Source of the DNA: an uncultured Prevotellaceae bacterium | GTDB lineage: Bacteria > Bacteroidota > Bacteroidia > Bacteroidales > Bacteroidaceae | Reading direction: 5' to 3' | Assembly: GCA_902762565.1 (NCBI GenBank) | Contig: CACWOS010000026.1 | Coordinates: 1 to 64,000 of the forward strand | DNA: 64,000 nt | Shown: in pieces, positions 31,871 to 40,425 of the stretch | Layout: the number at the start of each line of letters is the position of its first letter | How positions within the stretch are numbered: position 1 is the first letter of the stretch | Program-made: the position numbers and the translations under genes | The notes under the pieces: model-generated | Told to the model about the DNA's origin: nothing | Databases searched by the model: none | What the model saw: the letters and a program-made list of their open reading frames with translations, nothing else

Positions 31871-32647
31871 ATGACAGAACAAATAACGAGCATTCAGAAT
31901 CCGAAAATTAAACTGTTGGCAGCTTTGCAGCAGAAGTCCAGTGAACGTCGCAAGGCAGGTCTCTTCGTGGTCGAGGGTCAGCAGGAACTGCAACACTGCA
32001 TGGATGCCGGCTATGAGATTGACACCGTCTTTTTTTGTCCAGAACTTGGAGCCGAAGCACCCGATGGCGTCCGATCATTTGCCGTCACGCGGGCCATCTA
32101 TGAAAAAATAGCCTATCGTGGCTCAACAGAAGGCATGATTGCCGAGGTGCGAACAAAGATTCTTCATCTGGCAGATTTGAATCTCCCTGACCAACCGCTC
32201 ATCGTCATACTTGAAAGCATCGAAAAGCCAGGCAATCTTGGCGCTGTACTACGCTCAGCAGATGCGTCGAATGTTGATGCCGTCATTGTGTGCGACCCAC
32301 TGACCGACCTCTATAATCCCAATTTGATTCGCTCGTCCGTTGGTGCCGCCTTCACGGTTCCGTGCGTAGCCTGCTCGTCGGAGGAATGCATTTCTTTTCT
32401 AAAGCAGAGGAACATCAAGATTCTCACCGCCCAGTTACAGGACTCCCATCTTTATTACGATACTGACATGACCTGTGGCACAGCTATTGTCATGGGGACT
32501 GAGCACGACGGACTGACCGACCAGTGGCGCAAGGCAGCCGATGCTCATATCCGCATCCCAATGCTGGGAAAGATAGACTCGCTGAATGTAAGTGTCAGCG
32601 CTGCCATACTGATGTTTGAAGCAGTAAGGCAGCGCCAAAACAAATGA
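31871..32647 (+). CDS. TrmH/SpoU-family RNA 2'-O-methyltransferase
   Basis: A 258-residue SPOUT-type enzyme. A small substrate-binding domain precedes residue 100 (ITSIQNPKIKLLAALQQKSS, then GLFVVEGQQEL). The knotted SAM-binding domain has the three family motifs: EKPGNLGAVLRSADA (motif 1), IVMGTEHDGLTD (motif 2) and IPMLGKIDSLNVSVSAAI (motif 3). It methylates a ribose 2'-OH in rRNA or tRNA; the target is not identifiable. The longer upstream frame (to 31748) runs through simple repeats and the promoter, so ATG 31871 is the start. Confidence 0.9.
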   Translation: MTEQITSIQNPKIKLLAALQQKSSERRKAGLFVVEGQQELQHCMDAGYEIDTVFFCPELGAEAPDGVRSFAVTRAIYEKIAYRGSTEGMIAEVRTKILHLADLNLPDQPLIVILESIEKPGNLGAVLRSADASNVDAVIVCDPLTDLYNPNLIRSSVGAAFTVPCVACSSEECISFLKQRNIKILTAQLQDSHLYYDTDMTCGTAIVMGTEHDGLTDQWRKAADAHIRIPMLGKIDSLNVSVSAAILMFEAVRQRQNK

Positions 32648-32682
32648 TGACGGTGGGACAACCACCATAAATGCACAAATCC

Positions 32683-33582
32683 TTACGGAATCAGTTCCTT
32701 AGCCTCGTTAGTCAGGAAGGGACTGATTTTTGAATAGGGAATCTCGAAGGTGATTATGCCAGCGGCGTATGGCGCTATCTCGTATTGTGTATAGCAGAAC
32801 ACGACACCAGTCTTCGAGAAATACGGTGCATTGGCGGGCAAGGGAATGCGGTTGATATCGTCCACCTGCAGATAGTCGGCCAATTCAGCATCATCCTTCA
32901 TTGCCTGTCCACACGCCTTGAAGTAGCTCAACACGCCAGCCTTGATGAGGGCGTAGAGCTTTGGAGATTTCATGTCCTTCAGTAAATTGTCACCTTTGCG
33001 TACGATGTTGAAGTGGTCGTCGTAGTCGGTTTCGTAGCCTATGACTTTACCGTCGCTCTTGCGGAACGTCTTGCCAACGTGTCCGGCCATGCCGTGGGCA
33101 CCACCTGTGTAGCTGGAGTGCTCGCCGTAGAAGGTAACGAACGCAGGCATTTCTACCAACTGCTCGACCTCGGCTGCCGACGTGAACGATGGACCGTCCC
33201 CATCTTCGTACGTGCCGTTCCACGATTCGACAAGACCGTTGTATTCTACGTCGACAATATCCTTGAAGTCCGCTTTAGTACCCTTGAATTCCTTATCCTT
33301 AATGCCACAGATATCGCAGATGAACTGGCGGACGCTCTTGACCAGCGCCTCATTGCCACCCGTGGGCCACTGGATGTTCATCGACACTTCAGCCATAGAA
33401 TCGCTACGCTCAATGCGGATAGTGTCAATCAGGAGTGCAGGCTTCACTTCGGCAACAACGGAATCAACCTTAGTGCTGTCGATGTAAGCCGAATCAGCCT
33501 CCGCACTGTCCGCTGTAGAAACACGATGGCCGCAAGCACTGAACGCTGCGACCATCATGATATAGATAAATGTTCGTTTCAT
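32683..33582 (-). CDS. DUF3298-type lipoprotein
   Basis: A 299-residue lipoprotein with the lipobox FSAC (acylated Cys about residue 17). A Ser/Asp/Ala-rich spacer follows, then an N-terminal domain, and from about residue 170 a DUF3298-like domain (YTGGAHGMAGHVGKTF, later FYTQYEIAPYAAGIITFEIPYSKI-like ending). Proteins of this kind, including RsiV-type anti-sigma factors, are found at cell envelopes; here no sigma factor is adjacent. Separated from pgk by 3 bases, so co-transcribed with it. Function unknown. Confidence 0.78.
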   Translation of the reverse strand: MKRTFIYIMMVAAFSACGHRVSTADSAEADSAYIDSTKVDSVVAEVKPALLIDTIRIERSDSMAEVSMNIQWPTGGNEALVKSVRQFICDICGIKDKEFKGTKADFKDIVDVEYNGLVESWNGTYEDGDGPSFTSAAEVEQLVEMPAFVTFYGEHSSYTGGAHGMAGHVGKTFRKSDGKVIGYETDYDDHFNIVRKGDNLLKDMKSPKLYALIKAGVLSYFKACGQAMKDDAELADYLQVDDINRIPLPANAPYFSKTGVVFCYTQYEIAPYAAGIITFEIPYSKISPFLTNEAKELIP

Positions 33583-33585
33583 ATA

Positions 33586-34857
33586 TTATTCGCCCTTGAT
33601 AGCTGCTACGCCTGGGAGAACCTTACCCTCGATAGCCTCGAGCAGAGCGCCACCACCAGTAGAGATGTAGCTAACCTTGTCGGCCAGGCCGAACTTGTTG
33701 ACACAAGCTACAGAGTCGCCACCACCAATCAGTGAGAAAGCGCCCTCAGCTGTTGCCTGAGCGATAGCATCGCCGATAGCACGTGAACCAGGAGTGAATG
33801 TGTCGCACTCGAAGACACCAGCAGGACCGTTCCACAGAATGGTCTTGGCGCCCTTGATAGCCTCAGCAAATGCCTTCTGGCTCTCAGGACCGGCGTCAAC
33901 ACCCTCAAAACCAGCGGGAACCTTGTTGGCAGGGCAGGTAATGATTTCAGCACCGGGCTTCACGGTCATCGTGTCGAAGTCCAGACCGTTGGTAGCGGTG
34001 CAGTCGGAACCCAGAACCAGCTCTACGCCATTCTTCTTAGCCAACTCCTCTACGCCCAGGGCTACGTCCAGCTTGTCCATCTCAACGATAGAATCGCCAA
34101 TTTCACCACCGTGAGCCTTAGCGAAGGTATAGGTCATACCACCGCAGAGGATGAGCTTATCAACCTTACCCAGCAGGTTCTCGATGATACCGATCTTAGA
34201 AGATACCTTAGAACCACCCATGATGGCAACGAAAGGACGCTTGATGTTGCTGAGCACGTTGTCAACAGCCTGAACCTCCTTCTCCATCAGCAGACCCAGC
34301 ATCTTGTTGTCAGCGTCGAAGTAGTCAGCGATAACAGCGGTAGAAGCGTGCTTGCGGTGAGCTGTACCGAAGGCGTCCATCACGTAGCAGTCAGCGTAAG
34401 AAGCCAAAGTCTTGGCAAACTCCTTCTGGCTGGCCTTCATAGCCTTCTTGGCCTCGTCGTAGGCAGGATCGGCCTTATCGATACCAACGGGCTTGCCCTC
34501 TTCCTCAGGATAGAAGCGCAGGTTCTCCAGCAGCAAAGCCTCACCCATTTTCAGAGCCTTGGCAGCGTCCTGAGCCTTAGCGCAGTCAGGAGCGAAAGCT
34601 ACGGGAACACCCAGAGCCTTCTCTACAGCCTCGCGAATTTGTCCCAGCGACTTCTTCATGTCTACCTTACCCTTGGGCTTGCCCATGTGGCTCATGATGA
34701 TGACAGCACCACCATCGTTCAGAATCTTCTTCAGGGTGGGCAGAGCACCGCGGATACGGGTGTCGTCAGTAATCTTACCATTCTCGTCCAGGGGTACGTT
34801 GAAGTCTACACGTACGATTGCCTTCTTACCGGCAAAGTTGAATTCGTTAATTGTCAT
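33586..34857 (-). CDS. pgk: Phosphoglycerate kinase
   Basis: A 423-residue glycolytic enzyme, 1,3-bisphosphoglycerate + ADP to 3-phosphoglycerate + ATP. Signatures: [20 protein letters not shown] near the N terminus, [36 protein letters not shown], and the C-terminal GGGDSVACV plus [10 protein letters not shown] longer frame reaches 34986, but the conserved N terminus [19 protein letters not shown] fixes the start at 34857. The leader between the promoter box at 34984-34991 and the start is about 125 bases, long for this window. Confidence 0.97.
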   Translation of the reverse strand: MTINEFNFAGKKAIVRVDFNVPLDENGKITDDTRIRGALPTLKKILNDGGAVIIMSHMGKPKGKVDMKKSLGQIREAVEKALGVPVAFAPDCAKAQDAAKALKMGEALLLENLRFYPEEEGKPVGIDKADPAYDEAKKAMKASQKEFAKTLASYADCYVMDAFGTAHRKHASTAVIADYFDADNKMLGLLMEKEVQAVDNVLSNIKRPFVAIMGGSKVSSKIGIIENLLGKVDKLILCGGMTYTFAKAHGGEIGDSIVEMDKLDVALGVEELAKKNGVELVLGSDCTATNGLDFDTMTVKPGAEIITCPANKVPAGFEGVDAGPESQKAFAEAIKGAKTILWNGPAGVFECDTFTPGSRAIGDAIAQATAEGAFSLIGGGDSVACVNKFGLADKVSYISTGGGALLEAIEGKVLPGVAAIKGE

Positions 34858-34983
34858 AATGCTTAATATTATAGATAATGTGTAATGTTTAGTCTCAAAA
34901 ACGAATGCAAGGACAGTGCAAACGAATGCAGAATCAAGCTTGCTTGTTATGCTGAGTGCAGCCTGTTCTCGCAAAAACTTTTG

Positions 34984-34991
34984 CAAAGTTA
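34984..34991 (-). promoter_or_regulatory. -7 box of pgk
   Basis: TAACTTTG on the minus strand, followed by a leader of about 125 bases with an AAGCTTGCTTG word and several GCA-rich stretches. No known riboswitch is recognised. Confidence 0.55.
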
Positions 34992-35042
34992 CAAAAAATA
35001 ATTGTAATTTGACAATTGATAAATAATAATTTAAGTCTTTTT

Positions 35043-35089
35043 TGCGTACTATATATAATAATGTAAGGCCGACTTTACAAAAGTACGCA
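35043..35089. promoter_or_regulatory. Nested inverted repeat upstream of the corrinoid fusion gene
   Basis: TGCGTACT (35043-35050) pairs with AGTACGCA (35082-35089). Between them TGTAA pairs with TTACA. It lies 80-130 bases before the start codon and could be an operator or an RNA structure. No B12-box of the cobalamin riboswitch is recognised. Confidence 0.45.
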
Positions 35090-35171
35090 GATTCCTAGTT
35101 TCCCATACCATTGAGGACATTTGCGCAGGGCATGCGTCTACATTATATATTTATATAGGATAAGACAAACA

Positions 35172-38087
35172 ATGAACACTTGGAAACAAAACCTCGACGA
35201 AACCAAACAGCACTACCTTGACTGGTGGGCACACCGCGGCATAGTACTCAACATGTGGGAGCACTTCCAGCAGGGCGTCCAACCGCATGCCGACATTCCT
35301 GCACCACCAGCACCGCACAATCTGGACCAGCAGTGGTTCGACCCAGAGTGGCGCGCAGACTACCTGGACTGGTACGTCGCCCATTCCTGTCTGAAGGCCG
35401 ACATCCTGCCCGTCGCCAACACACAGCTAGGCCCCGGCTCGCTGGCCGCCATCCTCGGTGGCGTGTTCGAGGGCGGCGAGGACACCATCTGGATTCACCC
35501 CGACCCCAACTATACCGACGACATCCACTTTAATCCTGAGCATCCGAACTACCTGTTGCACAAAGCATTGCTGAAGGCATGCAAGCAACGGGCACAAGGC
35601 CACTACTACGTCGGCATGCCCGACCTGATGGAAGGTCTGGATGTGTTGGCAGCCATCAAGGGTACGGACAAGGTGCTGCTCGATACGGTTATGCAGCCCG
35701 AAGTGCTGGAGCATCAGATGCAGCAGATTAACGACATCTACTTCCGCGTGTTCGACGAACTATACGACATCATCCGCGAAGACAACGGCGAAATGGCCTT
35801 CTGCTACTTCTCGTCGTGGGCACCTGGCAAGATGTCCAAGTTGCAGAGCGACATATCCACCATGATCAGTCAGGACGACTACCGCCGCTTCGTACAGCCC
35901 TTCATCCGAGAGCAGTGCCAGCGCATACCCTATACGCTATACCACCTCGACGGCGTCGGCGCCATGCACCACCTCGATGCTTTATTAGAGATAGACGAGC
36001 TGAACGCCATCCAGTGGACGCCTGGCGTCGGCGAACCACAGGGCGGCAGTCCCAAGTGGTACGACCTCTACCGCAAGATACTGGCTGGCGGCAAGAGCAT
36101 CATGGCCTGCTGGGTAACACTCGACGAACTGCGTCCCCTACTCGATGCCATCGGCTCGGACGGCGTCCACATCGAAATGGACTTCCACACCGAAGCCGAC
36201 GTCGACCAGGCCCTCGCCATCGTCGACGAATACCGCCACGCCCGTAATCTCCATCCCGCAGCTTCTGTGTCCGCTGCTTCTCCAACGAGCCTCACCGATG
36301 TCGATGCTGAGGTCGCCGCCATCATCCGCCGCGTCGAAGCCACCGTTTCCACCGGTTCTCCGGCGGGTTCCACCACGACTTCCGCCGCGTCAGCGTCGGC
36401 CCCTGCCCTCCCCTCCAACCGCATCCTCGTGCTCGACGGCGCCATGGGTACCATGATACAGCAATACCAGCTGCGTGAGGAGGACTTCCGCAGTGTTCGC
36501 TTTACCAACCACAGCTACGACTTGAAAGGGTGCAACGACGTGCTGTCGCTGACGGCTCCCTTTGTGGTTCGCGACATCCATCGCAAATATCTCGCCGCTG
36601 GTGCCGACATCATCGAGACGAATACGTTTAATGCCCAGCGCATCTCCATGAGCGACTTCGGTTTGCAGGACTACTGCAGGGAAATCAACCTAACTGCTGT
36701 CCAGATAGCACGCCAGTGTGCCGAGGAATATTCTACGCCAGAGAAACCACGTTTTGTGGCAGGAAGCATCGGACCTACAAGCAAGACCTTCGTCAGTGAA
36801 GAGGGAAAAGATAAGAGTGAGAAATTTGCTGCTGCTCTCCGTGAGGCCTATGCGGAACAGATACAGGCACTAGTTGACGGAGGTGTCGATGTGCTGCTGA
36901 TAGAAACCATCTTTGACACGCAGAATGCACGCATCGCTTTCGAGGAAGCCAAGCGCATCGCACCTGATATGCCTATCATGCTGAGCTTCTCTGTGTCCAC
37001 GCCCGACGGACATAACATGCTGGGACAGGACATTCAGGAGTTTATCGGCACCTTCAAAAAGGGTGACCTCTTCTCAGTAGGTATCAACTGTGTAAGCGAT
37101 ATCAAAGCTATGACACCCCTAGTTTGTCAACTGGCTCGTTTCGGTACAAAGGTGAGCATCTATCCCAACGCAGGCATGCCCGACGGAAAGGGTCGCTACA
37201 ACAAGACACCCGAGAGCCTCGTCGCCGACCTATGGCCTTTACTTGAGAACCATTGCCTAAGTATCGTAGGTGGATGCTGCGGCACGACTAACAAGCATAT
37301 TAGTTTAATAAGCAAGGTAATAGAACCCATAGCTCATGTTTTTCTTTCACCATTGAATACGGAGACCCAGCCAACTGTTGTATTCTCGAAAGAGCCTGGG
37401 TTATCTAGTAGCTCTAGTAGTACTAGTCCTACTAGTGAGACAAGTGAGGCCACTCCCGAGGAACGTCTCTTTGAAGCTATCCTGAACGGTAAGAGCGACG
37501 ATGCAGCATCTGCCACGAAGGAGGCTATTGCCCTGAATATTGCCCCACAAGACCTTATCAACGGCCAGATGATTCGTGCCATGAGTGAAGTAGGCCAGCG
37601 TTTCCAGGACGGTAAAGCTTTTGTGCCACAATTGCTGATGGCCGGACGTGCCATGAAGGCTGCACTGGAACTATTGAAACCCCTGTTGGCTGGTAGTGCC
37701 AACACCTCTTTGGGTAAGGTAGTGATAGGCACTGTAAAGGGAGACCTCCACGACATCGGTAAGAACCTCGTGGCCTCTATGTTGGAAGGCTGCGGCTTCG
37801 AAGTCGTCAACATCGGCATCGATGTCTCTGCGGACACCTTCATCAAGGCCGTCCGCGAGAACCAGCCCGACATTCTATGTATGTCGGCCCTACTCACCAC
37901 TACGATGGGCTATATGAAGGAAGTCATCGATGCCCTTGAACGTGCCGGCATCCGCGACCAAGTGAAAGTAATGGTCGGCGGAGCCCCCGTCACACAAGGC
38001 TTCGCCGACGAAATCGGTGCCGATGGCTATAGCGACAATGCCAATTCAGCAGTCACCGTCGCCAAGCAATTGCTCGGCAAGCTTTAA
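35172..38087 (+). CDS. Three-part corrinoid methyltransferase: URO-D-like + homocysteine methyltransferase + B12-binding
   Basis: A 971-residue cytoplasmic fusion. (1) Residues 1-358: URO-D/MtaA-like barrel, with the segment [16 protein letters not shown] where MtaA-type enzymes usually carry a zinc His-x-Cys. (2) Linker 359-415, rich in Ser, Ala, Thr and Pro. (3) Residues 416-716: homocysteine S-methyltransferase as in MetH ([16 protein letters not shown]), zinc cysteines in SVGINCVSD and VGGCCGTT. (4) Ser/Thr linker about 740-758. (5) Residues 758-971: B12 cap and binding domains, with D858-x-H860-x-x-G863, the lower-ligand motif. MetH's folate-binding and reactivation domains are absent. 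Inferred: the URO-D part moves a methyl group from an unknown donor to the corrinoid, then to homocysteine, making methionine. ATG 35172 starts the URO-D fold; a longer frame to 35121 is unlikely. The last 4 bases overlap deoD convergently. Confidence 0.88.
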   Translation: MNTWKQNLDETKQHYLDWWAHRGIVLNMWEHFQQGVQPHADIPAPPAPHNLDQQWFDPEWRADYLDWYVAHSCLKADILPVANTQLGPGSLAAILGGVFEGGEDTIWIHPDPNYTDDIHFNPEHPNYLLHKALLKACKQRAQGHYYVGMPDLMEGLDVLAAIKGTDKVLLDTVMQPEVLEHQMQQINDIYFRVFDELYDIIREDNGEMAFCYFSSWAPGKMSKLQSDISTMISQDDYRRFVQPFIREQCQRIPYTLYHLDGVGAMHHLDALLEIDELNAIQWTPGVGEPQGGSPKWYDLYRKILAGGKSIMACWVTLDELRPLLDAIGSDGVHIEMDFHTEADVDQALAIVDEYRHARNLHPAASVSAASPTSLTDVDAEVAAIIRRVEATVSTGSPAGSTTTSAASASAPALPSNRILVLDGAMGTMIQQYQLREEDFRSVRFTNHSYDLKGCNDVLSLTAPFVVRDIHRKYLAAGADIIETNTFNAQRISMSDFGLQDYCREINLTAVQIARQCAEEYSTPEKPRFVAGSIGPTSKTFVSEEGKDKSEKFAAALREAYAEQIQALVDGGVDVLLIETIFDTQNARIAFEEAKRIAPDMPIMLSFSVSTPDGHNMLGQDIQEFIGTFKKGDLFSVGINCVSDIKAMTPLVCQLARFGTKVSIYPNAGMPDGKGRYNKTPESLVADLWPLLENHCLSIVGGCCGTTNKHISLISKVIEPIAHVFLSPLNTETQPTVVFSKEPGLSSSSSSTSPTSETSEATPEERLFEAILNGKSDDAASATKEAIALNIAPQDLINGQMIRAMSEVGQRFQDGKAFVPQLLMAGRAMKAALELLKPLLAGSANTSLGKVVIGTVKGDLHDIGKNLVASMLEGCGFEVVNIGIDVSADTFIKAVRENQPDILCMSALLTTTMGYMKEVIDALERAGIRDQVKVMVGGAPVTQGFADEIGADGYSDNANSAVTVAKQLLGKL
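37403..37446. repeat. CTAGT-type simple repeat inside the fusion gene
   Basis: Four CTAGT words spaced 9-10 bases apart, read in frame as a Ser/Thr-rich linker (about residues 744-758). It is the same word array as in the nuoH-nuoI spacer (1898-1930). Confidence 0.6.
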
Positions 38088-38791
38088 ATTAAAGAAAACG
38101 CAACGTCCATCATGTGCGTAAAATTGTTCTGACGCTCCTCAGCAGTGGTTTCCTCACCCGTGAGAATGTGGTCGGAGATGGTGCAGATTCCCAAGGCGCA
38201 ATTGCCCGATCGAGCGGCATTCATGTAAAGCGCAGCAATCTCCATCTCGACAGCTAGGACACCCATGTTGATCCACTTGTCGGTGTGGGGATTCTCGTGG
38301 TAGAACATAGACGACGACAGGACATTGCCCACCTTATAATGATAGCCGAACTTCTCGCACGATTCAACAGCCTTGCGAATCAGGCCGAAGTCGCCGATGG
38401 GTGCGAACGTACCAGGCATCTCGTACTGAGAGGCATAGTTGCTATTAGTGCAAGCACCCTGTGCGATGGCGAGGTCGCCAATGTGCAGATCGTTGTTAAT
38501 ACTGCCGGCAGAACCCACGCGGATAATGGTCTTGACGCCATAGAAATTATAGAGTTCGTAAGTGTAGATGCCGATGGAAGCCATACCCATGCCGTGACCC
38601 ATCACGCTAACGCGCTTGCCTTTGTACGTGCCAGTGTAGCCTAGCATACCACGCACCTGATTAAAACATACCGCATCGTCAAGGAACTTCTCGGCCATAA
38701 GTTTCACACGTAGCGGGTCGCCCGCCATGATAACTGTCTCGGCGATTTCGCCGTACTGTGCCCCGATGTGGGGAGTTGGAGTGTTTGCCAT
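38084..38791 (-). CDS. deoD: Purine-nucleoside phosphorylase, DeoD type
   Basis: A 235-residue hexameric-type phosphorylase, same length as E. coli DeoD. Signatures: [19 protein letters not shown] (phosphate site), [12 protein letters not shown], the family stretch RVGSAGSI, the nucleoside-binding [14 protein letters not shown] and catalytic ISDH. It splits purine nucleosides to base and ribose 1-phosphate. A weak -7-like TATCTTCG lies at 38820-38827 on the minus strand. Confidence 0.96.
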   Translation of the reverse strand: MANTPTPHIGAQYGEIAETVIMAGDPLRVKLMAEKFLDDAVCFNQVRGMLGYTGTYKGKRVSVMGHGMGMASIGIYTYELYNFYGVKTIIRVGSAGSINNDLHIGDLAIAQGACTNSNYASQYEMPGTFAPIGDFGLIRKAVESCEKFGYHYKVGNVLSSSMFYHENPHTDKWINMGVLAVEMEIAALYMNAARSGNCALGICTISDHILTGEETTAEERQNNFTHMMDVAFSLI

Positions 38792-38935
38792 AATCGTTTC
38801 GTTTTTAGTTAAGATGCTGCGAAGATAAGCATTATTTTCGAGATATGCAAGAAAAATGTCAATTATTTCTGCAATAACGCTCTATTAGATAGATGACAAA
38901 AAGCCGACGTGCGCGTCTATATATAAAAAGGTGAT

Positions 38936-40425
38936 ATGACAAGACATCTGCTAACCAGCATTTTTCTTTTGATAACAAACTACGCTTTCGGCGGCGACAT
39001 CATCGTCAGCGAAGGCGGGAGTATACACGATGCCCTGAGACAAGCCCGTGAGTGGCGCCGCACAAACGACCCTCGCTGCAAGGGAGGTATCACCATCACC
39101 CTCCAGGAAGGCCGCTACTATATGAGCGAGCCGTTATTCCTCCGTCCTGAGGATAGCGGCACCAAGGAGTCACCCCTCGTCATCCGTGGTATTGGAGAGA
39201 AGCACACAAGTGTCATTTGTGGCGACCCTCGCCAAAAGCACAGGCAGATATGGCCGTTAAAAGAACAAGATGATGGTCTGCCGAAGATCGCACCATCACC
39301 ATTCCCACTCCACCCCAGCATGTTCTCCAGACCAAGAATCTGGAGATGGTGGTCCACCAGCGTTGGGCTATCGCCATTCTGCGTGTCAAGGAAATGAAAG
39401 TGGAGGGCGACAAGACCATTGTTTCGTTCATGGAACCTGAGAGTCGACTGGAGTTCGACCACCCCTGGCCACAACCCGTCATCGGAGGAGAGAAAGGCAA
39501 TAGTTCTTTCCTGCTTCGTACCACGGAACAGCGCGACGGCATTGAACAGTTGGTGATTGTGGACGGTGCCAACTACGTGAGATTCGAAGACGTAACCTTC
39601 AAACACACGTGCTGGAATCGTCCATTACATAAAGGTCACGTCACCCTACAGGGCGGTTTTCCTCTCGTTGATGCCTACAAACTGGCGGTCCCAGGTTTGC
39701 CCTGGGACAAAGACCTTGAAAACCAAGCCTGGGTAGAGCGCCCTGTGAGTGCCGTCACCGTGCGCAACGCCCACCACGTTGACTTCCACTCGGTGCTGTT
39801 CGAAAATCTGGCCGCTACGGCCTTGGACTTTGTCGACAACGTCAGCGATTGTGTAGTACAGAAATGTACTTTCGGCAACATTGGCGGCACGGCTATCATG
39901 GGAGGTTCTTTTGCAGAAAGCCCCCGCGAAGTACACCGTCCCTACACCGACCTGGCCAAGCGCTGTCAACGACTGACCATCAAAGAAAACTTCGTTGTTG
40001 ATGTCGCCAACGAGGACTGGGGCGCCGTGGGCATTGCATTGGGCTATGTACGCCACTGCACCATCAGCAAGAACCACGTGTTTTTCCTCAGCTACTCGGG
40101 CATCTGCGTCGGTACCGTCAAAAACTATGCCCGTCAACTTTACGACGCCGGTGGCATCTATACGCTCAGCAACCAGCCTGGCTCTGTCATCAGCGACAAC
40201 ATTATTGGTGCGCCCTACCCTGCTCCCTATGCCACCAACGACCGCGGCTTCCGCATCTATCTGGATGCACGCACCGACGGCTTCACCATAGAAAATAACA
40301 AAACCCCTGTGGTTGATGGTTCCCCCATCAATAAAAAACCATCCACCGCTGAAGCCCTGCGCCCCATCCGCCGCGACGAGATAGGCGACAACAACCCAGG
40401 TCCTAACCTCATATTCAAACTATGA
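38936..40425 (+). pseudogene. Broken GH141-like parallel beta-helix glycosidase
   Basis: Two pieces of one gene. Piece 1 (38936 to about 39230) has a signal peptide and the start of a beta-helix enzyme (GGDIIVSEGGSIHDALRQAR...LRPEDSG), close to the intact gene at 46369. It then runs out of frame and stops at 39395-39397. Piece 2 is in another frame, from about 39274 to the stop at 40425, with an internal ATG at 39346: EMVVHQRWAIAI, LEFDHPWPQPV, NEDWGAVGIALGYV, DAGGIYTLSNQPGSVISDN, all with counterparts in the intact copy. In that second frame an in-frame TGA at 39271-39273 sits in a duplicated GAT. Compared with the intact paralogue, about 40 residues are missing around the break. Piece 2 could still be made as a 359-residue secretion-less fragment. 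Its stop overlaps the GH31 start by 4 bases. Confidence 0.8.

Noticed and set aside
34858..34986. Upstream extension of phosphoglycerate kinase
   Set aside because: The conserved N terminus begins at 34857 and the promoter box lies inside the extension.
35090..35171. Cobalamin riboswitch upstream of the corrinoid fusion gene
   Set aside because: No B12-box sequence was recognised; only inverted repeats are visible. A covariance-model search would decide.
36068..36508. Long frames opposite and inside the corrinoid fusion gene
   Set aside because: They are shadows caused by the GC-rich linker; all recognisable domains are in the plus-strand frame from 35172.
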